DNA of 6,906 nt from contig JAEDMN010000177.1 of the NCBI GenBank assembly GCA_016302985.1, positions 1 through 6,906 on the forward strand, written 5' to 3'. A program made the translations under genes and the position numbers. The number at the start of each line of letters is the position of its first letter. The stretch's first letter is position 1. The stretch comes from Kiritimatiellia bacterium (GTDB lineage: Bacteria; Verrucomicrobiota; Kiritimatiellia; RFP12; UBA1067). This document shows, in pieces, positions 1 through 6,466 of this stretch. The notes under the pieces were generated by a model that made no database searches, was not told where the DNA came from, and saw nothing but the letters and a program-made list of their open reading frames with translations.

Positions 1-2
1 CC

Positions 3-3000
3 GCCGTCACCAACCGGGCCTCCTACACGACGGACGACGGTCTGCCGTCGAACGGCACGGACTACTTCGTGCGCATCCGCGAGGGCGTGAGCGACTACGA
101 GTGGGTGAAGCTGGTGACGACGGTTTCGACGAACGCGTCGAACATCGGCACGAACGGGCTGCTGTTCGGCTCCGAGAAGTCGGTCCGCATGGAGCTCGTG
201 GGCGACCACACGTGGCGCTACCACTACTACGTCGCGACGAACACGGTGGGCGAGACGCTGCGCTTCCACTTCCAGGGCAAGGAGTACTTCAAGACGAACG
301 AGCTGGACCTCGCGTACAGCGTGCGCACGAACACGTGGTACTCGGACCTCTCGGCCGGTCTGCCGTACCTGCCGTACACGTCGGTCGCGAACAGCGAGTA
401 CACGCTGGACGTCGCGACGCCGCTCGACGGCGCGTCGACGCACCTGATGATCGACTTCAACGACGAGCTGAAGAGCTTCAGCGTCAGCCACGCGTCCTAC
501 CAGAACTTCAACATGTGGACGGACGCGCTGGACGGCTTCCGCGGCAACGCGAACTACAACGACGAGAACCCGACGAACGGCGCGTCCGCCTCGGGCGTCT
601 CCGACCTGAAGAAGTCCTTCGACGCGGACATGGGCCTGTGGGACACGTCCTCCTTCACGCTCAACTACTGGCACGAGGGCTTCGACTACGTCGAGCTGGA
701 CGACACCACCTACCGCTACGACGTGCACCAGGTCACGGCGACGACCCCGAACGGCTGGGACGTCGAGAACGGCGCCTTCGTGCCGGGGCGGCGCGGCGTC
801 GAGCTGGACCGCGACGGCGCCGCGCAGAAGAGCATCGCCTGGCAGATGGACGGCTACGGCAAGGGCTCGATGACGCTGCGGAAGAGCTCGGTGCCCGGCG
901 TCGGCACGGTGTCGTTCACCGCGCGCATCTCGCAGAACCCGGCGTTCGAGAGCTTCTCGACCTACCTCGACGGCACGCGCTGCACGAACTACGCGGTGAG
1001 CGCGCAGCTCACGATGAGCCGCCAGTACGACGCCGGCAACAAGCTCGGCCCGGCGGACATCGCGCCGACGCACCCCTCCGTCTCCCTCGTCGGCTACTAC
1101 CGCGAGTCGAAGGGCTGCTACGAGCTGCGCTTCGTGCGCGTCGACGACTCCCACCTCTCCGCCGAACTCTGGAAGTGGACGCAGGCCGCGGGCGAGATGA
1201 CGGCCACGCTCCTCACCTCCAACATGCTCAACACGGCGGGCAACAGCGTGCCGGGACCCGCCCCCGCCGACTTCAACAGCGGCAAGCAGCGGACCCTCGC
1301 GAAGTTCGACAACCTGCTCATCCCGACGGGCGGCACGTTTGTGAATCTCAACAACGAATGGACGGCGGCGATGTTCTCGCTCTACACGTCCGGCACGCGC
1401 GTCTTCCTCGACGGCTGGATCTCCGACAAGCGCAACACGAACCGCCTCGACCAGGACGTCGCGAACCTCAAGCACGCGATCCACTGGGTGGACGAGGATC
1501 CCGGCGCGCTCGTGCGCGGCTCCTACGGCGTCGGCTCCTGCGACTGCAAGGCGTCTTTCGGCCAGATCCAGAAGCACAACTTCTCCGGCAGCGGCTACGG
1601 CATCGAGGACAACCGCTACAACGTCAACACGAAGGGCGAGGAACAGACGGACTACTTCGCCGAGGACTGGGACATCATGGACAACCGCTGGTGCCAGATG
1701 ACGACCGAGGAGTCGACCCAGTGGAAGCACGCCGGGCTGAACGCCGTCATCCCGGACGACCAGTCCGTCGAGATTCTCGTCGCGGACGCGGTGGACGGTG
1801 GCAGCGGCGCCTGGAAGTCGCTCTGCACGACGAACATCGCGACGTTCTCGACGAACCTCTTCACCCTCGCGGTGCGCACGACGGACGACTCCTTCGTGCA
1901 GCTGCGCACGGGCATGGGCGACGCCTCCGTGACGGTCGACGACGTCGACGTGACGAGCTGGGCGGCGAAGGACCGCGGCTCCACCGATTCCTACTACAGC
2001 GAGGAGTGGAGCTACACGCGCGGCGTCGTCGAGACGACGGCCGACGTCGAGGGCGGCGAGATGCAGGTGCTGCCCGCGGGCACGAACGGCTACGTCTTCG
2101 TCTTCAAGGACGCCGGCCGCACGATCTCGTTCACGCCGAAGGCCGACATGGTCGTCGACCGCCTGCTGCTCGTCGGTGGCGGCGGCGCGGGCGGCTGGAC
2201 GCTCGGCGGCGGCGGTGGCGGCGGCGGCGTGCAGGACTACGACTGGGGCGTGACGAACGCGGTGACCCTGAAGAAGGGCGAGGTCGTGCGCATCGTGGTC
2301 GGCAAGGGCGGTGACAACTACTACGTCGCCAACAACGGCAGCGGCAACTGGAAGTCGGGCGGGAACGGCGGCAAGTCGTCCGTCGTCAATTTCGGTGGCA
2401 AGAGCTACGACGCCGAAGGTGGTGGCGGCGGTGCCGGATGGGGCAGGACGGGCAACTCCCTCGCGACGGGCGGCGGTTCCGCGCAGGGCCCGAACAACGG
2501 CCTCAGCGCGACGCGTGCGCCCGGCCGTGCCGGCCTGGGCAACAGCGGTGGCCGCGCCTACGGCGACCGGGCGGGCGGTGGCGGCGGCGCCTCGCTCGAC
2601 GCGGACGGCGAGGGCGAGGACGGCAGTGCGGCGAAGAACGGCGCGGGCAACGGCGGCAACGGCCGCATGAGCGACATCACGGGCCGGATCGAGTACTACG
2701 GCGGCGGCGGTGGCGGTGGCGCCGGCACGGGCGGCGACCGGACCCCGGACTCCGCGATGGGCGGCGAGGGCGGTCTCGGTGGCGGCGGCGCCGGCCTCAA
2801 CGCGGCCGCGAAGGACCGCACGGTCGCGAGCACGGGCGGTGGCGAGCTGGACGGCACGAACGGCCTCGGCGGTGGCGGTGGCGGCGGTTCCAACGGCGGC
2901 GCGAACGGCACGAACGCGGGCGGCAAGGGCGGCAGCGGCGTCGTCATGTTCCGCGTCCGCACCGCGGCGAAGATCTGCACGCTGCAGCCGTCCCGCGCGG

Positions 3001-6000
3001 TGATCGTGGGCGAGACGGAGGACGATCCCGGCCTGGTCGAGCCGATGGGCGTGCGCTCCCCGCTGCTGGAGGACGGCATGTCGCTGCTGAGCCTCACCTA
3101 CGCGAACGCGAACTCGAACTGCGTGCTCTGGCTGCAGGTCGCCACGAACTGCCCGGACCACTCGATGGTGGGCGGCTTCACGGACGCCTTCCCCGAGCTG
3201 GACAACGGCATGTGGGAGACGAAGGCCGTCTGGATGTTCCCGGGCGCGGCCAAGGGCGCGACCGCGACGCCGAACGGCGTCCGCACGGGCGTCGTCACGA
3301 ACCTCGTTCCCGTGAGCGAGCTCGCGAGCGGCACGATCTCCTTCTACCAGAGCCTGCGGGCGCCGGTTTCCGGCCTCATGCGCGTGATCATCGACCCGGC
3401 GGTCGTGCGCGAGGGCAAGCGGCGCGCGCTGAGCGATCCGGACTACGGCCGGATCACGGTCGTGGGGGCCTACTGCTACAACGAGCCCGAGCTCGACATG
3501 CGCAGCTGGTGGGGCTGGAACCTGCACACCGAGGGGTGGAACACGCACGACAAGTCGTACGCGTACCTCGCCGACGCGCCGAACGGCCTCTCCTGCATGC
3601 TCAACTTCTCCTCGAAGGAGTCGGACAACAACCACAAGGACGCGAACGGCATCGGCCTGGGCGAGGAGAACGTCGCCGAGTACGCGAAGAACAACCCGTT
3701 CGTCCAGTGCCCGCCGCTCACGAACGGCATCGGCCAGGTGAGCTTCCGCGCGCGCGTCTTCACGAACAACCAGGCGCGCAGCAGCTGGGTCACGCTCTTC
3801 GGCTCCACCGAGCCCGACGCGTACCAGCCCGAGGACTGGGACATGTGGGTCAAGCCGGACGGCACGGGCGGCTACAAGCCGCTGGCCGAGTTCGAAATCA
3901 CGAACACCACGTTCCAGACCTTCACGTGGAAGTCGACGGACGACAACGAGCCGCCGCACGCGATCCGCATCGAGGTGAACGCGGCGCGCTGGGGCCGCTC
4001 GCCCGACCCGTCGCAGTACAACGCCAACTGGGAGACGCCGCAGGCGAAGCCGATCCAGCGCGTGCTGATCGACGAGGTCTCGGTGAGCGAGCCGATCGTG
4101 CCGCGCCTCGTGTTCCGCGACGTGCGTCCGTTCCGCAGCCGCCAGCTGCGCGAGGAGGCCCATGTCGCCGTCTCGAACGTGACCTCGGCGAGCGAGCAGC
4201 CGATCACCGGCGAGAGCTGGGGCATCCAGGCGACGGTCGAGCCGCAGCAGATGAGCGACGAGCTCGACACGGACTCGATGCGCGTCTTCGCCTCCTTCCA
4301 CCGCGGCGAGATCCCGTGGGGCTACCAGAACTGGGCGGAGAACGAGCGCATCGTCGAGCTGCCGCGCATGGGCTCCAACCTCGTCTTCCGTTCGCACATG
4401 GACCGCCCCGAGTCGATCCAGGCGCCGGTCGAGGCCTTCGGCACGGTGCAGTACATGGTCTTCGCCGAGTACAAGGACCGCGCGGGCGTCGTGCACACCA
4501 ACTGGCTGAAGGCCGCCGAATGGACGCCGCCGTCCTGGTACTACGGCCTCGAGGACCTCAACGCCCGCTACGGCGCGAACATCCCCGAGCGCTTCAGCGG
4601 CTACTCGATCTTCGACTCGGTCTCGCCGAAGCGCGCCTGGGTGAACGAGGTCAACTACCAGAACCACGACAGCGACGAGGTGGTCGACAAGCGCAACCAG
4701 TTCATCGAGTTCGCCGTGCCGCAGAACGCGGACCTCTCCGGCTGGTACCTGCGCATCACCGGCAGCGAGACGTACTCCAACCGCGTCCTGGCGGTCTTCG
4801 GCCGCGGCAACGCGACGAAGACGGTGAAGTTCGGCACCGTGCCCGGCGTCGACTGCACGAACAGCTACACGTTCATGACGCTGCGCAGCCCGCTGACCAC
4901 GAACACGGTGGTGAAGCAGGCCGCGGACGGCGTGTGGGACGCGGTCAGGGACGACAGGGCCCACATCGGCGACAACGGGACCCTCAACGGCTACGAGCCC
5001 TACGGCATCGCCCTGGTCCGCCCGAGCGGCGTGATTGAGCACGAGGTCGTCGTCGAGGGCCGCAACGCGTGGCAGGGCACCTTCCTCGAGCCGCTGTTCT
5101 CCGGCACGAACATGACGGCCGAAATCAAGGCGAAGCAGCCCGGCAGCCCGTGGTTCTTCGCCGGCGCCGACCAGCCGAAGGGGACGCTCGGCGTGTGGAC
5201 GAGCCACGGCGAGGCCGCGGTGTGCTGGACGAACCGGATGATGCAGACGCCCGGCCAGATCAACCGGAAGGAGGATGGCACCCTGCAGGACATCGATCCG
5301 GAGTGGTTCCTGCGTCCGAACGGCACGAACGTGTGGATCTACGCCAACATCAACAGCCCGCACATCGCGCAGGTGGTCGCCGGCGTCACGAACCGCAGCG
5401 TCCAGGTCATCGTGATCGGCAAGGGCGAGAGCACGAACATCGTCTACGCGCTCGACCGCTGGTACGAGATCGGCACGCTCACGACGAACGCGGAGGATTC
5501 CGTGGCCGTCGAGGTCGCGGGCGCCCGCGGCCGCGGTGGCGCGCACGACACCCCGCCGCACCAGTACACGCTGCGTCTCGACAACGTCCAGTCCTCGATG
5601 ACGGTGAATGCCGGCGATCAGGCCAGCCAGGTCGTGGTCGACGCCGGCCTGCCGCGCGACGACCCGTACTTCCCGGCCGTCATGCACTGGCTGCACAACC
5701 GCTTCCCCGAGGCGGAGGACGGCGAGCTGCACCTGGCCGACTTCCTCTCGCTCGACGACGTCAAGCGCGGCACGCTCGGCATCAAGGACATGTACTGGCT
5801 CGACATCCCGCCGACCGAGTCCGGCTGGGTGCTGAAGGGCGGCATGGGCTCCGGCGATCCGAACTCGGGCAACCCGGGCTGCGTGCCGAAGGGCTACGTC
5901 TACACGGACTGGAGCAGCGGCGAGGCGAAGGAGGTGCCGGCGACGAACGTCGTCGTGACCCTCACCCTGATGATTTCCAACACGGTCACCCGCGCCGCGC

Positions 6001-6359
6001 ACGCGCCGACCTACCTGCAGGGCCTCGAGCCCGGCAGCAGCAGCATCGACTACGCGGGCACGGGCGACCACAACTGGACGAGCTGCACCTTCAAGGTGAC
6101 GGGCGCGCTGCAGAAGCCCGGCGTCGAGGACAAGTACCTCCCGCTGCGCTGGTTCGTGTTCGGTCCGGATTCGTTCGACGAGAACTTCCAGACGAAGATC
6201 GAGATCATGGATCCGTTCCTGCAGCAGTCCACGGGCGGCAACTACGGCTGGCCGGCGTTCCGCGAGACCTACAACATCTGGTACAGGTGGCGGCTCGACG
6301 GCAACGGTCCGGGCACGGCCTCGACCGAGCTGCTGAAGAAGGACTCCACGTATCCCTGA
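3..6359 (+). CDS. Giant modular Thr/Asn-rich, glycine-rich-domain and lamin-tail-domain surface/secreted protein (5'-partial)
   Basis: The frame is open from the first complete codon at base 3 to the TGA ending at 6359, giving 2118 visible residues. The true start lies upstream: GTG 69 sits inside coding sequence (22 good in-frame codons precede it) and has no ribosome binding site. Numbering from base 3, I see beta-rich sequence (1-251), a concanavalin-like module (about 252-653, ending SVTVDDVDVTSW), a glycine-rich domain (687-987), two more jelly-roll-like segments (about 1020-1163 and 1166-1363, the latter ending RVLIDEVSVSEP), an Ig-like stretch (about 1364-1540), a lamin-tail-like domain (1543-1686) and a C-terminal block (1866-2118) containing IKDMYWLDIPP. 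Aromatic residues, Thr, Asn and Asp are abundant and cysteines are few and scattered. No hydrophobic transmembrane helix, LPXTG, PEP-CTERM or other C-terminal anchor is visible, and any signal peptide would be upstream of the window. No catalytic motif is recognised. By inference it is an exported adhesin-like or matrix protein; the function is unknown. A terminator-like hairpin follows directly, so it probably ends its transcript. Confidence 0.93.
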   Translation, partial: AVTNRASYTTDDGLPSNGTDYFVRIREGVSDYEWVKLVTTVSTNASNIGTNGLLFGSEKSVRMELVGDHTWRYHYYVATNTVGETLRFHFQGKEYFKTNELDLAYSVRTNTWYSDLSAGLPYLPYTSVANSEYTLDVATPLDGASTHLMIDFNDELKSFSVSHASYQNFNMWTDALDGFRGNANYNDENPTNGASASGVSDLKKSFDADMGLWDTSSFTLNYWHEGFDYVELDDTTYRYDVHQVTATTPNGWDVENGAFVPGRRGVELDRDGAAQKSIAWQMDGYGKGSMTLRKSSVPGVGTVSFTARISQNPAFESFSTYLDGTRCTNYAVSAQLTMSRQYDAGNKLGPADIAPTHPSVSLVGYYRESKGCYELRFVRVDDSHLSAELWKWTQAAGEMTATLLTSNMLNTAGNSVPGPAPADFNSGKQRTLAKFDNLLIPTGGTFVNLNNEWTAAMFSLYTSGTRVFLDGWISDKRNTNRLDQDVANLKHAIHWVDEDPGALVRGSYGVGSCDCKASFGQIQKHNFSGSGYGIEDNRYNVNTKGEEQTDYFAEDWDIMDNRWCQMTTEESTQWKHAGLNAVIPDDQSVEILVADAVDGGSGAWKSLCTTNIATFSTNLFTLAVRTTDDSFVQLRTGMGDASVTVDDVDVTSWAAKDRGSTDSYYSEEWSYTRGVVETTADVEGGEMQVLPAGTNGYVFVFKDAGRTISFTPKADMVVDRLLLVGGGGAGGWTLGGGGGGGGVQDYDWGVTNAVTLKKGEVVRIVVGKGGDNYYVANNGSGNWKSGGNGGKSSVVNFGGKSYDAEGGGGGAGWGRTGNSLATGGGSAQGPNNGLSATRAPGRAGLGNSGGRAYGDRAGGGGGASLDADGEGEDGSAAKNGAGNGGNGRMSDITGRIEYYGGGGGGGAGTGGDRTPDSAMGGEGGLGGGGAGLNAAAKDRTVASTGGGELDGTNGLGGGGGGGSNGGANGTNAGGKGGSGVVMFRVRTAAKICTLQPSRAVIVGETEDDPGLVEPMGVRSPLLEDGMSLLSLTYANANSNCVLWLQVATNCPDHSMVGGFTDAFPELDNGMWETKAVWMFPGAAKGATATPNGVRTGVVTNLVPVSELASGTISFYQSLRAPVSGLMRVIIDPAVVREGKRRALSDPDYGRITVVGAYCYNEPELDMRSWWGWNLHTEGWNTHDKSYAYLADAPNGLSCMLNFSSKESDNNHKDANGIGLGEENVAEYAKNNPFVQCPPLTNGIGQVSFRARVFTNNQARSSWVTLFGSTEPDAYQPEDWDMWVKPDGTGGYKPLAEFEITNTTFQTFTWKSTDDNEPPHAIRIEVNAARWGRSPDPSQYNANWETPQAKPIQRVLIDEVSVSEPIVPRLVFRDVRPFRSRQLREEAHVAVSNVTSASEQPITGESWGIQATVEPQQMSDELDTDSMRVFASFHRGEIPWGYQNWAENERIVELPRMGSNLVFRSHMDRPESIQAPVEAFGTVQYMVFAEYKDRAGVVHTNWLKAAEWTPPSWYYGLEDLNARYGANIPERFSGYSIFDSVSPKRAWVNEVNYQNHDSDEVVDKRNQFIEFAVPQNADLSGWYLRITGSETYSNRVLAVFGRGNATKTVKFGTVPGVDCTNSYTFMTLRSPLTTNTVVKQAADGVWDAVRDDRAHIGDNGTLNGYEPYGIALVRPSGVIEHEVVVEGRNAWQGTFLEPLFSGTNMTAEIKAKQPGSPWFFAGADQPKGTLGVWTSHGEAAVCWTNRMMQTPGQINRKEDGTLQDIDPEWFLRPNGTNVWIYANINSPHIAQVVAGVTNRSVQVIVIGKGESTNIVYALDRWYEIGTLTTNAEDSVAVEVAGARGRGGAHDTPPHQYTLRLDNVQSSMTVNAGDQASQVVVDAGLPRDDPYFPAVMHWLHNRFPEAEDGELHLADFLSLDDVKRGTLGIKDMYWLDIPPTESGWVLKGGMGSGDPNSGNPGCVPKGYVYTDWSSGEAKEVPATNVVVTLTLMISNTVTRAAHAPTYLQGLEPGSSSIDYAGTGDHNWTSCTFKVTGALQKPGVEDKYLPLRWFVFGPDSFDENFQTKIEIMDPFLQQSTGGNYGWPAFRETYNIWYRWRLDGNGPGTASTELLKKDSTYP
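756..1961 (+). other. First concanavalin/jelly-roll-like module of the giant protein
   Basis: The segment starts near GWDVENGAFVPG, contains the strand GTVSFTARIS (903-932), a long beta-rich middle with SLVGYYRESKGCYELRFVRV, and the motif AEDWDIM (1659-1679), and ends with SVTVDDVDVTSW (1926-1961). A closing strand of the form V/I-D-D/E-V-x-V is typical of MAM, LamG or carbohydrate-binding jelly-roll folds. At roughly 400 residues it is longer than a single such domain, so it may hold two domains or a domain with an insertion. It resembles the segment at 3498-4091 in motif order. The fold assignment is an inference from alternating hydrophobic patterns and the shared motifs. Confidence 0.45.
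2061..2963 (+). other. Glycine-rich domain within the giant protein
   Basis: This region encodes about 300 residues dominated by glycine, with Ala, Asn, Ser and Asp between Gly runs. It opens with a beta strand pair (GYVFVFKDAG, then VVDRLLLVGGGGAGG at 2151-2195) and closes with KGGSGVVMFRVRT at 2925-2963. A hydrophobic strand reading LLLVGGGG at the front and GGSGVV at the back is the hallmark I know from the glycine-rich domain found in bacterial surface proteins and phage tail proteins. Inside are non-Gly islands such as GEVVRIVVGKGGDNYY and RMSDITGRIEYYGGGG, so it is not a simple tandem repeat. By inference it forms a stacked polyglycine or beta-type extracellular structure. The underlying GGC/GGT codons make the DNA locally low in complexity. 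Confidence 0.82.
3498..4091 (+). other. Later concanavalin/jelly-roll-like module of the giant protein
   Basis: The segment opens with a Trp-rich stretch (RSWWGWNLHTEGWN), continues with GQVSFRARVF (3732-3761), the motif PEDWDMW (3828-3848), FEITNTTFQTFTW and IRIEVNAARW, and closes with RVLIDEVSVSEP (4059-4094). The order of strands matches the first jelly-roll-like module and suggests internal duplication with strong divergence. The final IDEVSVSEP strand is the usual ending of extracellular lectin-like or carbohydrate-binding domains. Ligand-binding residues cannot be identified from sequence alone. Confidence 0.5.
4629..5060 (+). other. Lamin-tail-like domain (LTD) within the giant protein
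   Basis: The translation shows AWVNEVNYQNHD, then NQFIEFAVPQNADLSGWYLRI, then more beta strands and finally YEPYGIALVRPSGVIEHEV. This matches the order of features in bacterial lamin-tail domains: an INEV-type first strand, an FIEL-type strand, the D-LSGW-L signature, and a late strand of the form AxxLxxxxGxxxD. These Ig-like domains occur in secreted bacterial proteins, often next to nucleases, phosphodiesterases or cell-wall modules, and are taken to mediate binding or anchoring. No enzyme domain is recognisable beside this copy. The identification is from motif memory; the fold and family are fairly likely and the binding target is unknown. Confidence 0.75.
5598..6356 (+). other. C-terminal region with W/D-rich block, no visible anchor
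   Basis: The last 253 residues contain a short, more helical and acidic stretch (MHWLHNRFPEAEDGELHLAD, then FLSLDDVKRGTLGIKDMYWL) followed by DIPPTESGWVLKGGMGSG and then beta-rich sequence with WTSCTFKVTG and RWFVFGPDSF. This differs from the beta-only character of the rest of the protein and looks like a separately conserved terminal domain. The protein ends in LLKKDSTYP with no hydrophobic helix or basic tail, so membrane or wall anchoring through the C-terminus is not supported. I do not recognise a named family. Confidence 0.45.
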
Positions 6360-6368
6360 CAAGCGCGC

Positions 6369-6401
6369 GGGCCCCGGCTTCACTCGCCGGGGCCCCATTC
6401 T
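6369..6401 (+). terminator. Intrinsic terminator-like hairpin after the giant gene
   Basis: Beginning ten bases after the stop codon, GGGCCCCGGC (6369-6378) pairs perfectly with GCCGGGGCCC (6386-6395) around a 7-base TTCACTC loop. All ten pairs are G-C. The downstream tract CATTCT is only weakly T-rich, so termination may be imperfect or may rely on the very stable stem. Its position between the giant gene and leuS suggests that the two are transcribed separately. Confidence 0.72.
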
Positions 6402-6422
6402 AGGCCTCGGCCGCCTTCGGCC

Positions 6423-6463
6423 TTCGACCTTCAACTTTCAACCTCAACCTCCAACGCTGAACT
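6423..6463 (+). repeat. Degenerate 7-base TTCAACC-type repeat in the leuS leader
   Basis: Six consecutive units read TTCGACC, TTCAACT, TTCAACC, TCAACC, TCCAACG and CTGAACT. Five are seven bases long and one is six. The stretch is nearly free of G on the sense strand, which contrasts with the G/C-rich surroundings, and it should be unstructured in RNA. It ends three bases before the leuS ATG and occupies the place where a Shine-Dalgarno sequence would be expected. It may be a ribosome-accessible leader or an intergenic repeat; its role is not known from the sequence. Confidence 0.6.
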
Positions 6464-6466
6464 GAC

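Noticed and set aside
69..71. GTG as the start codon of the giant gene
   Set aside because: The same frame is open for 22 further codons upstream to the window edge with matching composition (including another Thr-Asn pair), and no ribosome binding site precedes the GTG. The gene is 5'-truncated by the window.
101..2314. Long Arg/Ala-rich open frame in another forward frame, with similar ones at 2438-5038 and 5069-6403
   Set aside because: These lie in the frame one base off the giant gene and are extremely Arg-rich with low complexity, as expected when GC-rich codons are read out of frame. They show no domain or motif and no start signal.
2175..2942. GGC/GGT-rich DNA as a tandem repeat or G-quadruplex region
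   Set aside because: The runs are mostly two or three G separated by C, with irregular non-Gly islands. They are explained by glycine coding, and there is no fixed repeat unit.
2696..3097. Reverse-strand proline-rich open frame opposite the glycine-rich domain
   Set aside because: Poly-Pro is simply the complement of GGC/GGT glycine codons. It has no start context or independent support.
6360..6466. Possible promoter for leuS in the intergenic gap
   Set aside because: I could not find a convincing -35/-10 pair; the gap is taken up by the hairpins and the TTCAAC repeat.
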